From Roseivirga sp. (GTDB lineage: Bacteria; Bacteroidota; Bacteroidia; Cytophagales; Cyclobacteriaceae), in contig JAAWWF010000026.1 of NCBI GenBank assembly GCA_021404565.1, forward strand, positions 124,001 through 188,000: a stretch of 64,000 bases of DNA, read 5' to 3'. Position 1 is the first letter of the stretch. Every line of letters starts with the position of its first letter. Shown in pieces: positions 16,618 through 26,098 of the stretch. The translations under genes were made by a program, and so were the position numbers. A model generated the notes under the pieces. The model made no database searches and was not told where the DNA came from. It worked only from the letters and a program-made list of their open reading frames with translations.

Positions 16618-19600
16618 CTAGGGTTGATCCGTTTCCAAAGAGGGTTTTGCATACTGTGTAGGTACAACTCCGAACTCTGCCTTGAAGGTTTTGGAGAAAT
16701 GTGAGATGCTTTTGAAGCCAGTGGCGTAGGCTATTTCACTGATGTTGCCGGCTTCTTCCATCAACAGTTTCGATGCCTGGTAGAGTCTGGTCCTTTTGAT
16801 CATTTCCGAAGGTGTTTTACCAGTCAGCTCAACCATGCGTGAATAAAGGGTAGTTCGCCCTACCTGAACTGCATCTGCCAGTTGTACCACACTAAAGTCT
16901 TCGTTGCCTATGTTTTCTTCAATCACCAGGCGCACGCGATTGGCAAAAGGGGTATCTACCCAACCGGACAGGTCAGGTATTTCGGCAGGCATTTCTGTAC
17001 CGGCCAGTCGCTCTTTCAGCTTTTTCCTTGACTGAATAAGATTCCGAACCCTCGCCTTCAGCTCATCTATCTCAAAGGGTTTAATGACATAATCATCAGC
17101 TCCCAGGTCCAGTCCTTCAATCTTCATGGACTTTTCGGCCTTGGCGGTCAGCAGGATCACCGGAATAAAGTCGAGATCAGGATGTTGTTTGATCCTGGTA
17201 CAAAGCTCATAGCCATCACTAAGGGGCATCATAATATCGCTGATGACCAGGTCAGGAAGGGTTTCTTCTGTCATTTTAAAGCCTTCCAGTCCGTTTTCTG
17301 CTTCTACGATCCGGTATTCAGCTGAGAGATGCTTTCGAACATAGGCCCTGATATCGGCATTATCTTCTACGATCAACAATACAGGTTGATCGGTGACCTG
17401 GCCGTTGAGAGCATTACTGATCACGGGTTGCTCTTCTGCCTCTTTAAATGCCTCCGTGAATTCCTCTATTCGCTGGCCGTTATCTGGGCTTTGTGGAGAG
17501 GTAAACTGGTCATCTTTCAAATGCGCTTTTCCTGTTGGCAGTTTGATGATGAACTCCGACCCCAGGCCGGGTTCGCTGATCAGCTCGATGGTTCCTCCAT
17601 GCAGAGCAATAAGCTCATGTACGAGGGACAGACCAATCCCTGTTCCGGGCTGCATTCCCTTGCCCGATTCGTTGACCTGATAAAACCGCTCAAAGATGTG
17701 CTCCTGGTCCTTTTTGGCTATGCCGGGACCATTGTCTTTAATGCTGATGGAGACGTCCTGCCTATGCTCCACCCGTACCTCTATTGTACCATGCCCTGGT
17801 GTGAATTTGAAGGCATTGGAGAGCAGGTTAATGATGGCTTTTTCCATCAGATCGATGTCGACATAAATCATCCGTGATTGATCGGGCCATTCTATATTGA
17901 ATTGAGTGCCATTGCGTTCTGCCAGTGACATAAAGGCATCCGTGATGGGTTCTATCACCGTCCGGATATCGACCAGATGCGCTTTCAGCTGGGTGTGCCC
18001 CGATTCGAGTTTGGCTACCTCGAGAATCTGATTGACCAGACGGAGCAATCGTTTCGAGTTGCGAAGCGCCACTTCCATATCTTCCTCATCACCGACCAGC
18101 CCTTCTCGCAATTTTTCAATTTGCTCTTCCAGTGGACCTATGATCAAAGTAAGGGGTGTTCTGAATTCATGAGAGATATTGGTAAAGAATCGCGACTTTG
18201 CCTTATCCAGTTCCTTTAAGGCAGCTGCCTGCTTTTCGATGGTTACCAAAGCCTTTGTGGCAATCTCCTTTTGACGTTCGGTCTCTTCTTTTTCTCTGAC
18301 AAGATCCTGAGTTCTCAAAATCACCTGCTCCTCCAGTTCTTTGCTTCTGCGCTTCAACATGCGGATGCGCCAGTTGACAACTGCATAGACCACCAGGGCA
18401 ATCAGTAGAATTACCAGGGCGTAAAACCAGTAGGTCTCGTAAAAGAAATAGGGCAATGTGATTTGAAGGGAGGCCTGATTCACCGACCAGCCTCCACCAT
18501 TATTAGCCATAACCCGGAAAGTGTAAGTGCCCGGTGTGAGATTATTGTAAATGGCTTCTCTCCGGTCATCTGCTTCAATCCAATCATCATTCTCTCCTTC
18601 CAGTTTGTATCGATATCGAATATTAGCCGGACTTGTGCTGAAATCCAGGGCTGCAAACCCAATCTGAAAATCACGCTCGCCAAGAGGGATTACCCTTTCC
18701 GTCAGATCACCAACATACCAGGCGCTGTCTGTTGTGATGACTTGTTCAATAAACAAGTTGAGTGGAGAGGTGTTAACCAGCGCGGGGTCAATGCGTACGA
18801 CACCCCCTTGCATTGGAAACCACAGCTCACCATTTTTTGATTTGAACCCTGCCGTCTGAACACCTCCGTTTCCCTCACGTCCGGGTAATCCGTCCTGCTC
18901 ATTATAGAAAAAGGAATAAACGCTTGAGCTTTCGCCCTTTGCAAAGGCGTTCAACTCTGACTTATAAACCCAGAAAATCCCGCGGTTGCTGTTCATCCAA
19001 AAACGACCCTGATCATCTTCAAGAATCTGGTGAATCACATTGTCGAACAAGCCATCTTGTTTTTTGATCACTGTAATTTCGGGAGCATCCGGTTCCACTG
19101 AACTATTTTGTTCAATACGATTTAAGCCCCAACCTTCGGTTCCTACCCAAAGAATGCCTTGTTCGTCTTCATACATCGATCGGATAATATTGCCGGACAA
19201 ACCCTGACTTGAATTTAACTGGTTGAATTTGCCAACCTTTAAGTGAAACAACCCGTTACCGTTGGTGCCAAACCATAAAGTAGAGTCCCCGGCTACATGT
19301 ATCTGTCGCACCTCTGCAATATCTCTGTCACCAGCCTTATCAATGTGCTTCCAGTTTCCTTTCTTGTTCAATCGATAAATGCCGTTTATGCTTCCAAACC
19401 ACATATTGCCCTCAGCATCTTCTGCTATTGCCCTGATCTGCCTCATTTGTCTTCTGGGATCTTGCCGTTGACTTTCGTCTTCCGGGACTTTGATCAAATC
19501 AGGCCTCGATTTTTTATCCCAGCGATATGCACCAAAAGAACCGCCAATCCATAGAAGGCTGTCAGAGGAAGTATATAGTGCAAGTAAAGCCTGTTGGGAA

Positions 19601-20817
19601 GGAACAGCCATACTGTCTTTCACTTCGTATGTTTTATTGCGAAATGAGCCTCCTTCCAGTTTTAAAAGTTTCTGGAAGTTCTGAGTTGCCCAGATTTGGC
19701 CATCATGATCTTCAGTGAGGGAATAAACGGATGAAATATGCTGATTGTATGTCCTGATTAGCCTTGGTTTGAGCTGATATAAACCATCAGGTCGGGTAAT
19801 CCATATATTCCCTGCCTTGTCCTCAAACATACTACCTACCCCGGTGTTAGTCCTGAATATCAGCTTCCCGTCTTTAAAGAGTTTGTTCCTGACTTTAGTG
19901 AATACGGACCCTGTCAAACCAATTTGCACTGTAAGACCTGGCTCACCTTGATTTATGTCAGCCGGATAAGAAACAAAGCCTCCATCAGTGTATTTGTATA
20001 GAAAATGAGCCCCACGAAGTAAAAACATCTCTCCAGTATGTCGGTTTTCAATGAAGTTTTGTCCTCTATTGCCCCCAACAGCCTTATCAATGCTGTATGA
20101 TGTGATCTTTTCGTTTTGCAAAAGATTGACTCCGGTATCAGTGGCTATCCAGATTCTGCCTTGTTGATCTGCGTGCGTAGTGATCACGTTCCTGGAATTC
20201 AACCCATCCTGTTCAGTCAGTTGGGTCCATACTCCATCCTCCATTCGGATGACTCCATCATCTGTGGCAAACCAATAAACCCCATTGGCATCACGTGTTG
20301 TTCTCCTTACGGACTTCCCTCTGAGCTCTTCTCCAAAGGGTTGGAAGGTGGTACCATCATAATAAAGCGCAGTACCTGCTGAGGCCACAAAGAGATTACC
20401 TTTTACACCCAAATGCATGGTGACATTGCCTTCCAGGCCATGCCTGGTGTTGAAAACCTCGAATTCTCCGGCACGGTATCGTATCAGCACACGGTTGTTT
20501 TGAACCTTTTCGGAGAGAATCCACAGATTGTCGTGCCGATCGGTTTTTAGCGAGATGAAGCGATTGGTAGGAAGTTCCGAAGTATTTCCGGTGTTAAATA
20601 CCGTAAACTGATCTCCATCGAACCTCACCAGACCATCGTAGGTGCTCATCCAGAGATAGCCATCCTGGGTTTGTGTCATGCTCACCACCACATTCACAGG
20701 CAGGCCATCCTCAACCGTCCATCGTTTGAGAATGTACTCATCTGATAAAAATGGTGATTGTGAAAATGCCTGAGCACTGATCAAAACCATCAGACATAGC
20801 AAAAAACCCTTTCGCAT
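16618..20817 (-). CDS. Hybrid two-component system protein (sensor kinase, receiver and AraC domain in one chain)
   Basis: This protein has about 1399 residues from ATG 20817; a TTG at 20850 is also open, but Met here gives a clean signal peptide (MRKGFLLCLMVLISAQAFSQ). A periplasmic two-component propeller follows with about 14 repeats (for example GYLWMSTYDGLVRF, GRIWIATDTGVNLL), then a Y_Y_Y domain (IRYRYKLEGENDDW), a membrane helix near 800-820, HisKA with His883 (NISHEFRTP), HATPase (NLLSNAFKF, GTGIGLSLV), a receiver with Asp1194 (ISDIMMP) and a C-terminal AraC domain. Such proteins sense glycans or other periplasmic ligands and activate nearby genes. No susC/susD pair is adjacent, so the target is unclear. 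Confidence 0.95.
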   Translation of the reverse strand: MRKGFLLCLMVLISAQAFSQSPFLSDEYILKRWTVEDGLPVNVVVSMTQTQDGYLWMSTYDGLVRFDGDQFTVFNTGNTSELPTNRFISLKTDRHDNLWILSEKVQNNRVLIRYRAGEFEVFNTRHGLEGNVTMHLGVKGNLFVASAGTALYYDGTTFQPFGEELRGKSVRRTTRDANGVYWFATDDGVIRMEDGVWTQLTEQDGLNSRNVITTHADQQGRIWIATDTGVNLLQNEKITSYSIDKAVGGNRGQNFIENRHTGEMFLLRGAHFLYKYTDGGFVSYPADINQGEPGLTVQIGLTGSVFTKVRNKLFKDGKLIFRTNTGVGSMFEDKAGNIWITRPDGLYQLKPRLIRTYNQHISSVYSLTEDHDGQIWATQNFQKLLKLEGGSFRNKTYEVKDSMAVPSQQALLALYTSSDSLLWIGGSFGAYRWDKKSRPDLIKVPEDESQRQDPRRQMRQIRAIAEDAEGNMWFGSINGIYRLNKKGNWKHIDKAGDRDIAEVRQIHVAGDSTLWFGTNGNGLFHLKVGKFNQLNSSQGLSGNIIRSMYEDEQGILWVGTEGWGLNRIEQNSSVEPDAPEITVIKKQDGLFDNVIHQILEDDQGRFWMNSNRGIFWVYKSELNAFAKGESSSVYSFFYNEQDGLPGREGNGGVQTAGFKSKNGELWFPMQGGVVRIDPALVNTSPLNLFIEQVITTDSAWYVGDLTERVIPLGERDFQIGFAALDFSTSPANIRYRYKLEGENDDWIEADDRREAIYNNLTPGTYTFRVMANNGGGWSVNQASLQITLPYFFYETYWFYALVILLIALVVYAVVNWRIRMLKRRSKELEEQVILRTQDLVREKEETERQKEIATKALVTIEKQAAALKELDKAKSRFFTNISHEFRTPLTLIIGPLEEQIEKLREGLVGDEEDMEVALRNSKRLLRLVNQILEVAKLESGHTQLKAHLVDIRTVIEPITDAFMSLAERNGTQFNIEWPDQSRMIYVDIDLMEKAIINLLSNAFKFTPGHGTIEVRVEHRQDVSISIKDNGPGIAKKDQEHIFERFYQVNESGKGMQPGTGIGLSLVHELIALHGGTIELISEPGLGSEFIIKLPTGKAHLKDDQFTSPQSPDNGQRIEEFTEAFKEAEEQPVISNALNGQVTDQPVLLIVEDNADIRAYVRKHLSAEYRIVEAENGLEGFKMTEETLPDLVISDIMMPLSDGYELCTRIKQHPDLDFIPVILLTAKAEKSMKIEGLDLGADDYVIKPFEIDELKARVRNLIQSRKKLKERLAGTEMPAEIPDLSGWVDTPFANRVRLVIEENIGNEDFSVVQLADAVQVGRTTLYSRMVELTGKTPSEMIKRTRLYQASKLLMEEAGNISEIAYATGFKSISHFSKTFKAEFGVVPTQYAKPSLETDQP

Positions 20818-20970
20818 TTTCGTCAGATATGTGGTACCGGCTAGTATCAATGGATGAGGAGGGACTCAGATTGGTTTTCTCTATAAAAATAGGGATAAAT
20901 CATAAGGGCTTGTGATAGGTCAGAATGCCCCTGAACCAGTCACTTTATAGATTTACAGACAAAACCTGAA

Positions 20971-21010
20971 CCAAAAAGAAGGCGGTCCCTTCCTTTCGGA
21001 AAGTACCGCC
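20971..21010 (-). terminator. Terminator after the secreted cysteine hydrolase gene
   Basis: On the minus strand, GGCGGT plus CTTTCC pairs with GGAAGG plus ACCGCC around a GAAA-like loop, followed by TTCTTTTTGG. It begins about 23 bases after the hydrolase stop codon. Confidence 0.8.
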
Positions 21011-21032
21011 CATTAACAAACCATGTTTTGTT

Positions 21033-21749
21033 TTACTTATTCAATTCTGCCGCCAGCTCAGCTGTTGTGAACACTTTGCTGGACATCATTTTAAAATTCA
21101 CCATGGCCGCATCGTAAGCATTCATGCCTGGTAGTATGGCTGCTGCCGTAGCGTCTGATACGATGGCCACCTCAAAACCTTGTTCCAGCAATTCTCTCAT
21201 ATGCGATTCCACACAAAGGTTGGCAGACATACCGGCCAGAACCACCTTGTCGACACCTCTTTTTCTCAATTGCAAAATCAAATCATTGGTATCAGGTCCG
21301 TATACTTTGTGAGGGCTGGTAACCACGGCATTGGCAATGTACTTCTTGTATTCAGGCATAAAATCGGCCCCGGACTTATCGAATCCTTCCAGAGACAGTG
21401 GATCCTTTCTGTCAAACATTTTGATATTATGCATTAGGGTCTCCAGTACTCCCTCAAACTTCCACTGATGATCGTGTGGGTAGTAATAGTGTGGAGAAAC
21501 AAATACCTGGATGTTTTTTTGTCCGGCCAGCTGAAAGACTTTCTCAATATTGGCGACTGTATTGTTTTCCGTTACGCTCTTTCCCACCACTCCCCAGGTG
21601 ACTCCCTGTGGACTCAAAAAATCTACCTGTGGGTCGGTAATGACAATGGCCGTGTTGCCATCAATAACAAATCCGGGCTCGGGTAACTGTGCGAGTGCTG
21701 CATGGCCAAAACCTAGTACCAAAGTCAGCATTATAAGGGTTCTCTTCAT
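21033..21749 (-). CDS. Secreted isochorismatase-family cysteine hydrolase
   Basis: This 238-residue protein has a Sec signal (MKRTLIMLTLVLGFGHAALA). The isochorismatase-like triad is complete: Asp39 in VITDPQVDF, Lys148 in SPHKVYGP and Cys179 in SANLCVES, preceded by the usual cis-peptide region (LAGMS). Members of this fold hydrolyse amides such as nicotinamide, biuret or carbamoyl compounds. Export to the periplasm is less common. It is monocistronic, with a strong terminator at 20971-21010. The substrate cannot be told from sequence. Confidence 0.85.
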   Translation of the reverse strand: MKRTLIMLTLVLGFGHAALAQLPEPGFVIDGNTAIVITDPQVDFLSPQGVTWGVVGKSVTENNTVANIEKVFQLAGQKNIQVFVSPHYYYPHDHQWKFEGVLETLMHNIKMFDRKDPLSLEGFDKSGADFMPEYKKYIANAVVTSPHKVYGPDTNDLILQLRKRGVDKVVLAGMSANLCVESHMRELLEQGFEVAIVSDATAAAILPGMNAYDAAMVNFKMMSSKVFTTAELAAELNK

Positions 21750-21889
21750 AGCTTTAATTTTTCTTTGTGTTTGTGTAACTCAAAGTAGCGACATGAAAAG
21801 CCCTGAATAAATGGACAAAGGTTCAGACCTCTTGGACAAATTTCCCCCGGGCGCCTGATCCTTTGAATTGTAGAACGGATTTAAGATCA

Positions 21890-21933
21890 GAACCCTGCCG
21901 AAAGGACAGTAAATACCTTTCAGGCCAGGGTTC
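21890..21933 (-). terminator. Long hairpin after the acyltransferase gene, possible terminator
   Basis: GAACCCTGCCGAAAGG (21890-21905) pairs with CCTTTCAGGCCAGGGTTC (21916-21933), with small bulges. It lies just past the acyltransferase stop on the minus strand. No T tract follows, so the role is inferred from place and strength. Confidence 0.5.
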
Positions 21934-21950
21934 GGACATTACATAATGTG

Positions 21951-23057
21951 CTAAGCCTCTGACACACTGATCTTCCTTTCAGGTTTTATCTTTTCTATGT
22001 CAAAGTGCTTCCACTTGAGACCAAACAAAGGCCTCAAAAAACCAACACGTCTGATAAGAAATTCATAAATGACATAGCAAACCACAAAGGTGAAAACTAC
22101 GGTCAATATGAATTTGAACAAGACCGGTATCGACAGTGGCAAAATGATCATCGCTCCGCCATACAACACAAACATATGGATGATGTAAACCGGATAAGCG
22201 GCCTGGCTCAGGTAGCTCAAGGCTTTTCCTGGTCGGTTGAGGTATTTGTAACCCAATCCGAAAACAGTGAAGATCCAGCAGTTAGACTCAATGACCATCA
22301 GATAACCCGGTGATTGCATTTGGAATTCTATCAAACGAAGGGTGTACAAAAGGACTGCCAGGCCGAAGTAGAGCCACCACCATTTTAACAGGGTTTGCCA
22401 GAAGCTCTTGCCACTATAGACGAACAAAAAACCGAACAGGAAGGCCAGCAAGCCAAGGAAAAACCCATGTGATGTAAGTGCATACAGTTCGAAAACCTGT
22501 GGCTTTACCAGCACTACCTCAGCCACAAAAAAGAGAGATATAGACAAGGGGCCCAGCGGGTTGCTCATAAAGGCAGATAACCCTCTTCGGAACCTGCCAT
22601 CTTCTTTTTGCTTCTTCAGATAGAAAAAGAGTGGTAAGAGTAGCAGTACATAGACAAAGATATTCCCCAAAAACCACAGATGAGCCGGATGCGAAAAATA
22701 GTCGAGAGGCAGCTTGTAGTATCCCTGAAAAATAAAGGTATGCAAGGGTGTAATGGCCAAAATGCCAAAGGTGAATGGTAACAGAATTCTTACACTCCGT
22801 TCCAGCAGAAACTGCTTCCAGTTCCGCTTTCGAATCGCAAAATAGACCCCCATACCGGAAACAAAGAACAAGAACGGAATCCGCCAGACGTTCAACATGG
22901 TCATGGGTTTCCACAAGCCCTCCATTAACTCTTCACTTCTGATAAAGCCAACAAACATGGCCCAGGGCTGGAAAACAATGGCAATGTGATAGATCAGCAA
23001 TAAGCCAATGGCAATTACACGGAGCCAATCAATATCGTATCTTCTTTCTGTTAACAT
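21951..23057 (-). CDS. Membrane acyltransferase (acyltransferase 3 family)
   Basis: This 368-residue protein has about ten membrane helices. It starts YDIDWLRVIAIGLLLIYHIA, which holds the DWLR...H motif of acyltransferase 3/OafA-like proteins; the His in helix 1 is the proposed catalytic base. Family members O-acylate sugars, glycans or lipids at the inner membrane. A second protein of the same type occurs at 36388-37635. It sits alone between a hairpin and the ankyrin gene, with a REP-type repeat upstream. Confidence 0.88.
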   Translation of the reverse strand: MLTERRYDIDWLRVIAIGLLLIYHIAIVFQPWAMFVGFIRSEELMEGLWKPMTMLNVWRIPFLFFVSGMGVYFAIRKRNWKQFLLERSVRILLPFTFGILAITPLHTFIFQGYYKLPLDYFSHPAHLWFLGNIFVYVLLLLPLFFYLKKQKEDGRFRRGLSAFMSNPLGPLSISLFFVAEVVLVKPQVFELYALTSHGFFLGLLAFLFGFLFVYSGKSFWQTLLKWWWLYFGLAVLLYTLRLIEFQMQSPGYLMVIESNCWIFTVFGLGYKYLNRPGKALSYLSQAAYPVYIIHMFVLYGGAMIILPLSIPVLFKFILTVVFTFVVCYVIYEFLIRRVGFLRPLFGLKWKHFDIEKIKPERKISVSEA

Positions 23058-23141
23058 ATTGGTATGTTTCTGATTTAATAGTGTTTAGCGTTTATCTGAA
23101 AAGTAGCTGGGTGAAAAGCTCCTTTCAGAGTCTAGAGTCCT

Positions 23142-23168
23142 GAGATCCTGAAATAAATTCAGGATGAC
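23142..23168 (-). repeat. REP-type palindromic repeat (copy 3)
   Basis: GAGATCCTGAA to TTCAGGATGAC. Read on the minus strand it follows GTCATnCTGAAnnnnTTTCAGnATCTC, the pattern seen twice inside 13505-13638 and once at 37789-37818. It sits between the acyltransferase and ankyrin genes. Confidence 0.7.
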
Positions 23169-23192
23169 GGCAGGCGTTTAAATCTGAATCTG

Positions 23193-23759
23193 TTACTGCA
23201 ACATCATGGCGATGACGGGACGGGATTTTTCCAGCTCTTCCATATCAAGCTTCAAACCCAGGGGCCCGAGCTGCTGCTGCATCAGGTCATAGATGGGTTT
23301 TACATCTGCAAAAGAACCCATGACAGATTCTCTGGCGGTGGCTCCGAAATTGTTTCGCACCGTCTGATCCGCCTTGGCATCAATAAGCATCTGAACAATC
23401 TCTATCCGGCCAAAGAATGCCGCTGCATGTAGTGCTGTAGCACCATCGTTGTTTTTGATTGACAGTTTTGCCCCGGCATCAATCAGGGCTTTGGCTACCT
23501 CTGTTTTACCAAAGGTGGCGGCAGAGCTCAGTGGAGTAGATCCACTAAAGGCTTCCTTAACATTCAGATCAGAACCCGCTTCAATATGTTGTTTTACAAT
23601 CGCCAGGTCGCCCGCCATAACGGCAGCCATAAGCTCCATTTTTGGTGCTTCTGCTTCCGACTTCGTCTGCGCACCCGATTGACCACAGCCGGTCAGTACA
23701 GTGCATATCACTATAATATTAAATAGGGTTTTCAGGGCATTCATTTTAAGTGCTATCAT
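23193..23759 (-). CDS. Ankyrin-repeat lipoprotein
   Basis: This 188-residue protein has the lipobox LTGC (Cys near residue 25) and at least three ankyrin repeats at residues 45-150 (AGDLAIVKQHIEAGSDLNVK, GSTPLSSAATFGKTEVAKAL, GATALHAAAFFGRIEIVQML). Ankyrin repeats bind protein partners, here in the periplasm or at the outer membrane. Met6 (23744) is an alternative start. It diverges from the AraC-TPR gene at 24021 across a region with a four-fold direct repeat, so the two may share regulation. Confidence 0.88.
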   Translation of the reverse strand: MIALKMNALKTLFNIIVICTVLTGCGQSGAQTKSEAEAPKMELMAAVMAGDLAIVKQHIEAGSDLNVKEAFSGSTPLSSAATFGKTEVAKALIDAGAKLSIKNNDGATALHAAAFFGRIEIVQMLIDAKADQTVRNNFGATARESVMGSFADVKPIYDLMQQQLGPLGLKLDMEELEKSRPVIAMMLQ

Positions 23760-23844
23760 GATTTCTTGTTTTAGTCCCGAAAGTATCGGGGTGATTTTTC
23801 ATTTCTTCAAAGGTCTGCAGGAAGCCCGGGGCATACCTATCACC

Positions 23845-23914
23845 TTTGCGGCCAGGTGCATCAACTTTGAGCCAGCGATAAAAACTTTGAAGCATCAATG
23901 TAAATTTTGAAGCA
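23845..23914. promoter_or_regulatory. Array of four direct repeats at 20-21 bp spacing in a divergent intergenic region
   Basis: TTTGCGGCCA (23845), TTTGAGCCA (23866), TTTGAAGCA (23886) and TTTGAAGCA (23906) start 21, 20 and 20 bp apart, so they lie on one face of the helix. The array sits between the start codons of the ankyrin lipoprotein (minus) and the AraC-TPR fusion (plus). The AraC domain of the fusion is the obvious candidate binder. The two rightmost copies are best conserved. Confidence 0.55.
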
Positions 23915-23988
23915 AGGCATGGGTTTTTCCCGCTGCTTTCGAGCTGCTAATCAGCCTGTGTTTGCTATTATTGTTATTGAATGTGTCT

Positions 23989-24020
23989 GACCGGTAATTG
24001 GTCAGTCAGGTATACCGGTC
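23989..24020. promoter_or_regulatory. Inverted repeat abutting the AraC-TPR start codon
   Basis: GACCGGTA (23989-23996) and TACCGGTC (24013-24020) are perfect 8-bp arms around 16 bases. The right arm ends at the base before the ATG. In RNA this would form a hairpin that limits access to the start; in DNA it could be an operator. Confidence 0.45.
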
Positions 24021-26069
24021 ATGGGAGAAAACTTTATCAATCAGGCAGAGGCCATCCTTTCAGAGAATCTCTCTAATGCACAGTTCGGTGTTTCTGAGCT
24101 GGCTGAAGCCATGCATATGAGCCGGTCCAGTCTGCTAAGAAAGATCAAGAAGGAAACTGAGCTTTCTGCGACTCAATACATTCGCCAATTCCGCCTGAAC
24201 AAGGGCCTTGAAATGCTGAAGCAAGGCTCACTGACAGTCTCAGAGATTTCTTATGAGGTTGGCTTTGGCAGCACCTCCTATTTTATTAAATGCTTTCGGG
24301 AACAGTATGGGCATCCACCAGGCGAGGCAGGAAAAATAGAACCAACCGCAACAAGCCAATCAGTAGAGCAACCTGCCGTGGTTCATCCTTCGAGGAAACC
24401 CACGTGGCCCATCATAGTGCTTACCTCACTCGCATTGATCATAGTACTGTACCTGGTTTTCGACAGGGCACCTCTGGCAATAACAGATTCTGAAAAATCC
24501 ATTGCGGTCTTACCTTTTAAGAATGAGAGCAGTGATTCTACGAATCTATATTTCGTAAACGGCTTGATGGAATCTTCGCTTACCAACCTTCAGAAGATTG
24601 AAGACCTGCGGGTGATCAGCAGAACCTCGGTAGAGCAATACCGACATACGAACAAGGCCATTCCGGAGATCGCCAAAGAGCTCAATGTGAGGTATCTCGT
24701 GGAGGGCAGTGGTCAAAGGGTTGGAAATCAGGTTTTGCTCAATATTCAGCTGATTGAGGCCGCCACTGACAAGCATATCTGGGCAGAGGAGTACAGTCGG
24801 GAGGTGGTGGACATATTCGCACTGCAAAGCGAGGTAGCCCGAAAAATAGCAGACGCCATTGAGGCCATAGTAACCCCTGCCGAACTGGAGCAAATTGATA
24901 AAAAGCCTACTGAAAACCTTACTGCCTATGACTACTATTTACAGGCACTTGACCCTTTTCATACCAGGAGCCCTGAAGGATTAACGGCCGCCATCTCATT
25001 GTTTAAGAAGGCCATTGAGCATGACCCTGAGTTTGCCCTGGCTTATGCCAACATTGCCATTGCCTATTACTTTCTCGATATGTTTCAGGCAGAAAAGCAA
25101 TACATAGACCTCATAAACAACTATGCGGATAAGGCCTTGCTTTATGATGCAAAACTGACCGAAAGCCTGATCGCCAAGGCCCTTTATTATAACCTGATCA
25201 AAGAATTCAGGCTGGCCCTTCCACACCTGCAAAAAGCCCTGGAATACAACCCCAACTCTCATGCGGTAATTCAGATGCTCGGTGACCTGTATGCCAACTA
25301 CCTACCCGACAGGGCCAAATACCTGGAATACGCCTTGAAAGGCATTCAAATTGATGTTTCTGCCAATGACTCAGTTGCGAAGAGCTATGCCTATTTACAA
25401 CTGAGCTATGCCTTTTTTCAAAATGGCTTTGTCCCGGAGGCGATCAGTCATGTTGACCAGTCGATAAAACTGTTTCCCGGAAATTACTACGCCCCATACG
25501 CAAGAGGGACTATGCTCTATGCCCGAAACAGAGATTTTCGGCAAACCCGGGAGCTATTGCTAAAAGAATGGAAAAAGGACACCACCAGGCTGGACATAAC
25601 ACAAGAGATAGCAAAAACCTTTTATTATCAGGAAGAATATGACAGTGCCTTTTTTTATTATCAAAAGCTCGTGTCAGCAAGAGAGAGGTATGGGCTTGAT
25701 ATTTATGTTCAGGAAGAAGCGAAGATCGGGCTTGTCTATGAAAAGATGGGTTTAAGGGAGGAAGCCAGCAGGTTTTTTAAGGCTTATGATGATTTTTGCA
25801 CCCGGGACAAATCTATCTACAAAGCTGCAAACCTGGCCATGAAGTATGCCCATGAAGGAAAGTCCGACCTGGCCATTGAGCAACTTAAAGCTTTTGCCGC
25901 ACAGGATAATTACCAGTATGGGGTATTGCTATACCTGGAAACAGACCCTCTGCTGAACCCGCTTAAAGAGCATCCTGAGTTTGATAAAGTGATTCAAAGT
26001 ATCAAAGATGGCTTTTGGAAGGGTCAGGCTAAGTTAAGCAAGTCTCTGCAGGAAAAAGGTTTGTTATGA
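24021..26069 (+). CDS. AraC domain - membrane helix - TolB-like domain - TPR fusion regulator
   Basis: This is a 682-residue protein. Residues 1-100 form an AraC-type domain with both helix-turn-helix motifs (VSELAEAMHMSRSSLLRKI and VSEISYEVGFGSTSYFIKCF) at the N-terminus. A single membrane helix follows at 129-147, then a TolB-N-like domain (SIAVLPFKNESSD, VRYLVEGSGQRVGNQVLL, about 160-280) and TPR repeats (about 300-640). I infer a cytoplasmic DNA-binding part and a periplasmic sensor part, a one-component transmembrane regulator. The same TolB-TPR module is known in adenylate cyclase-like and winged-helix regulators. It faces the ankyrin lipoprotein divergently. Confidence 0.92.
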   Translation: MGENFINQAEAILSENLSNAQFGVSELAEAMHMSRSSLLRKIKKETELSATQYIRQFRLNKGLEMLKQGSLTVSEISYEVGFGSTSYFIKCFREQYGHPPGEAGKIEPTATSQSVEQPAVVHPSRKPTWPIIVLTSLALIIVLYLVFDRAPLAITDSEKSIAVLPFKNESSDSTNLYFVNGLMESSLTNLQKIEDLRVISRTSVEQYRHTNKAIPEIAKELNVRYLVEGSGQRVGNQVLLNIQLIEAATDKHIWAEEYSREVVDIFALQSEVARKIADAIEAIVTPAELEQIDKKPTENLTAYDYYLQALDPFHTRSPEGLTAAISLFKKAIEHDPEFALAYANIAIAYYFLDMFQAEKQYIDLINNYADKALLYDAKLTESLIAKALYYNLIKEFRLALPHLQKALEYNPNSHAVIQMLGDLYANYLPDRAKYLEYALKGIQIDVSANDSVAKSYAYLQLSYAFFQNGFVPEAISHVDQSIKLFPGNYYAPYARGTMLYARNRDFRQTRELLLKEWKKDTTRLDITQEIAKTFYYQEEYDSAFFYYQKLVSARERYGLDIYVQEEAKIGLVYEKMGLREEASRFFKAYDDFCTRDKSIYKAANLAMKYAHEGKSDLAIEQLKAFAAQDNYQYGVLLYLETDPLLNPLKEHPEFDKVIQSIKDGFWKGQAKLSKSLQEKGLL

Positions 26070-26098
26070 CCCTCCGAAAGGCTGCATCAAACAGCACC

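Noticed and set aside
22519-22914. Minus-strand ORF of 131 codons inside the acyltransferase gene
   Set aside because: It is an out-of-frame shadow of a well supported membrane protein.
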